This document shows, piece after piece, positions 62,814 through 64,000 of a DNA stretch of 64,000 nucleotides. The stretch covers positions 48,568,164-48,632,163 of the forward strand of contig CM055107.1 in the NCBI GenBank assembly GCA_029204225.1. Direction: 5' to 3'. The notes beneath the pieces were generated by a model that worked only from the letters and a program-made list of their open reading frames with translations, was not told the DNA's origin and searched no databases. Both the position numbers and the translations under genes were made by a program. Within the stretch, counting starts at the first letter, position 1, and every line of letters begins with the position of its first letter. This DNA comes from Diphasiastrum complanatum. Lineage: Eukaryota > Streptophyta > Lycopodiopsida > Lycopodiales > Lycopodiaceae.

Positions 62814-63525
62814 CTAGTCATAGGCATCTTTATTTGATTGATCTTGTACCATCACTGCCTTCTCATCTTCTTGTGAATTTCTAACAGAGTCATAAACTCC
62901 TTTTTTGTGTTGTTGCATTTTCTTCCTCATTTCGTTGTGCTTGAGGACCCGACAATCTTTGATGTCGTGATTAGATCTCTTGTAGTATCTACAAAAGAGT
63001 TTGGTCTTCACAGGCTATTGTTGTCGATGTTGTTGTTGTTGCATTTAATCTGGTTGCTCCGCCTTGGTCTCCTTATCCTTTAAGTTCTTCTTCTTGGACT
63101 GCTGCTGATTAGAGTACATGGCTATTGACTTGGTACTCGATAAGCTCTTTCTCCTAAGTTTTTCCTACAATCTTCTGGAGCGATAGCGCAAGAGTATTCT
63201 TAAAAGCAACACTAGATTTTCATAAGAGAGTGGAAGATTGTTGAGAAGAGACATTGTAGAGTCTTCTTCTAAAATAGGAGAACATATGGCAGCTAGTTGA
63301 TTCAGCAACTGCTTGAATTCATTCAAATGATCAATGACTGAGGTTCCTTCGCTTCTTTTGAGAGTAAAGACCTTCTTTTTCAAAAAGAGACGAGTCGATA
63401 CATCTGAACTCACATAAATGCTTGCTAAAATAGCTCACGCTTCTTTGGAGGTGGTACTATTTGATACACGAGGTATCTTTCAGATTCAAGGATATGATGG
63501 CAAGAGCTTTGCCATCATTTGCAAG
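62814..63525 (-). pseudogene. Copia gag and zinc knuckle remnant
   Basis: Starting at about 63520: NDGKALAIISLNLKDTS, then after a stop the frame 63413-63165 (VSTRLFLKKKVFTLKRSEGT, DHLNEFKQLLNQLAAI, LLNNLPLSYENLV). A frame-broken region follows, then 63011-62814 with FCRYYKRSNHDIKDCRVLKH. The second Cys of the CCHC knuckle is Tyr. The start of gag is cut at about 63525 by a GA-rich sequence. Confidence 0.85.
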
Positions 63526-63533
63526 AGAGCAGG

Positions 63534-63572
<39 letters not shown>

Positions 63573-63640
63573 TGTGTAGGCAGGTATAGAGCGCACGAGA
63601 GCAGGGGTAGAGAGAGAGAAAGAGAGAGAGAGAGAGGTGT
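63524..63640. repeat. (GA)n microsatellites in a doubled unit
   Basis: (AG)n runs at 63537-63568 and 63610-63634. Each is preceded by GAGAGCAGGGG[C/T]AGAGAGAG, so the unit of about 74 bp is present twice. Confidence 0.85.
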
Positions 63641-64000
63641 AATGTTTTAAATAAAATTTAGCCCCCCCCCTAAACCGTTTTGGCATTTTATTGGGCCGTG
63701 GGCGAGCCTGGGAGGGCGAGCCCATGGCTTAATAAAAAGCCAAAACAAGCCTTCCCAGGCCCGTTACCTTTCATTATTAGCAAGTTTTTGGTATACGGTT
63801 TTTAAAGCATAGAGCATAGAAGTTACGTATGCATGGCTGTAGAGCGTAGAGGTTACACGAGCAGGATGTAGGCCATGAAAATGCAATGATGAGTAACACA
63901 CCTCCTGAAATTATGAGGACAATTGAGAATGTGAGTCCTTTACTCTCATTAGATGACAATTTGGAGAAGGTTAGCCTGCGAGAAGAACTAAAGGAAGAAG
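63641..64000. other. Unassigned right end
   Basis: It includes a C9 run (63662-63670) and a GC-rich stretch with GGGCCGTGGGCGAGCC and GGGAGGGCGAGCCC (63700-63725) that can form a small hairpin. The minus-strand frame at 63777-63959 is not recognised. Confidence 0.35.

Noticed and set aside
63486-63725. Minus-strand frame with Ser-Leu repeats.
   Set aside because: It is a translation of GA microsatellites.

Overview
The window looks like nuclear DNA from a large, repeat-rich plant genome. No intact host gene was found. The recognisable protein-coding sequence is almost all mobile-element debris: about a dozen Ty1/Copia LTR-retrotransposon fragments, two CACTA (En/Spm) transposon fragments, a possible LINE, and pieces of a plant-type GH9 endo-glucanase gene. 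A 1.1 kb tract of degenerate TTTAGGG-like repeat lies inside the window. Interstitial telomere-like tracts, Copia abundance and low gene density would suit a gymnosperm, but that is inference; only 'plant nuclear genome' is well supported.
Layout. 1-9.3 kb: Copia fragments on both strands, one (3.6-4.7 kb) with an intact 370-codon gag ORF, plus the first copies of an unknown dispersed repeat (R1) and an LTR family (LTR-A). 9.3-12.5 kb: simple repeats, repeat R2 and a LINE-like fragment. 12.5-16.0 kb: a chimeric Copia block that recurs at 50.1-53.8 kb. 16.9-23 kb: a GH9 last-exon fragment (+) and a seven-exon GH9 pseudogene (-) cut by an LTR-A copy. 25-29 kb: two Copia fragments on the minus strand, with two clusters of a 17-bp palindrome. 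29.7-31.2 kb: an internally deleted Copia and a CACTA fragment. 31.8-36.0 kb: the best preserved Copia element (gag, protease, integrase, RT, RNase H, 3' LTR), lying against another GH9 last exon.
36.8-44.6 kb: between two minus-strand Copia remnants sits a divergent two-gene unit (37.9-42.1 kb). The minus-strand gene encodes a protein that I read as DUF7869-like. The plus-strand gene has four visible exons and a stretch that reads like a ParB/sulfiredoxin-type domain. Palindromes of the form CTATGCTNAGCATAG lie between and inside the genes. This unit and the palindrome clusters at 26.6-29.0 kb are the best candidates for something undescribed.
45.9-47.0 kb: telomere-like tract. 47.0-49.2 kb: CACTA element. 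50.1-53.8 kb: second copy of the chimeric Copia block. 54.1-59.0 kb: a fairly complete but decayed Copia element (-). 59-64 kb: LTR fragments, another repeat family, a third LTR-A copy inside a deleted Copia (-), and GA microsatellites.
All recognisable LTR-retrotransposon coding sequence is Copia; the only hint of Gypsy is one weak primer-binding-site match. Most elements carry stops, frameshifts or internal deletions and are probably inactive. Coordinates of LTR and repeat edges are estimates made by eye.
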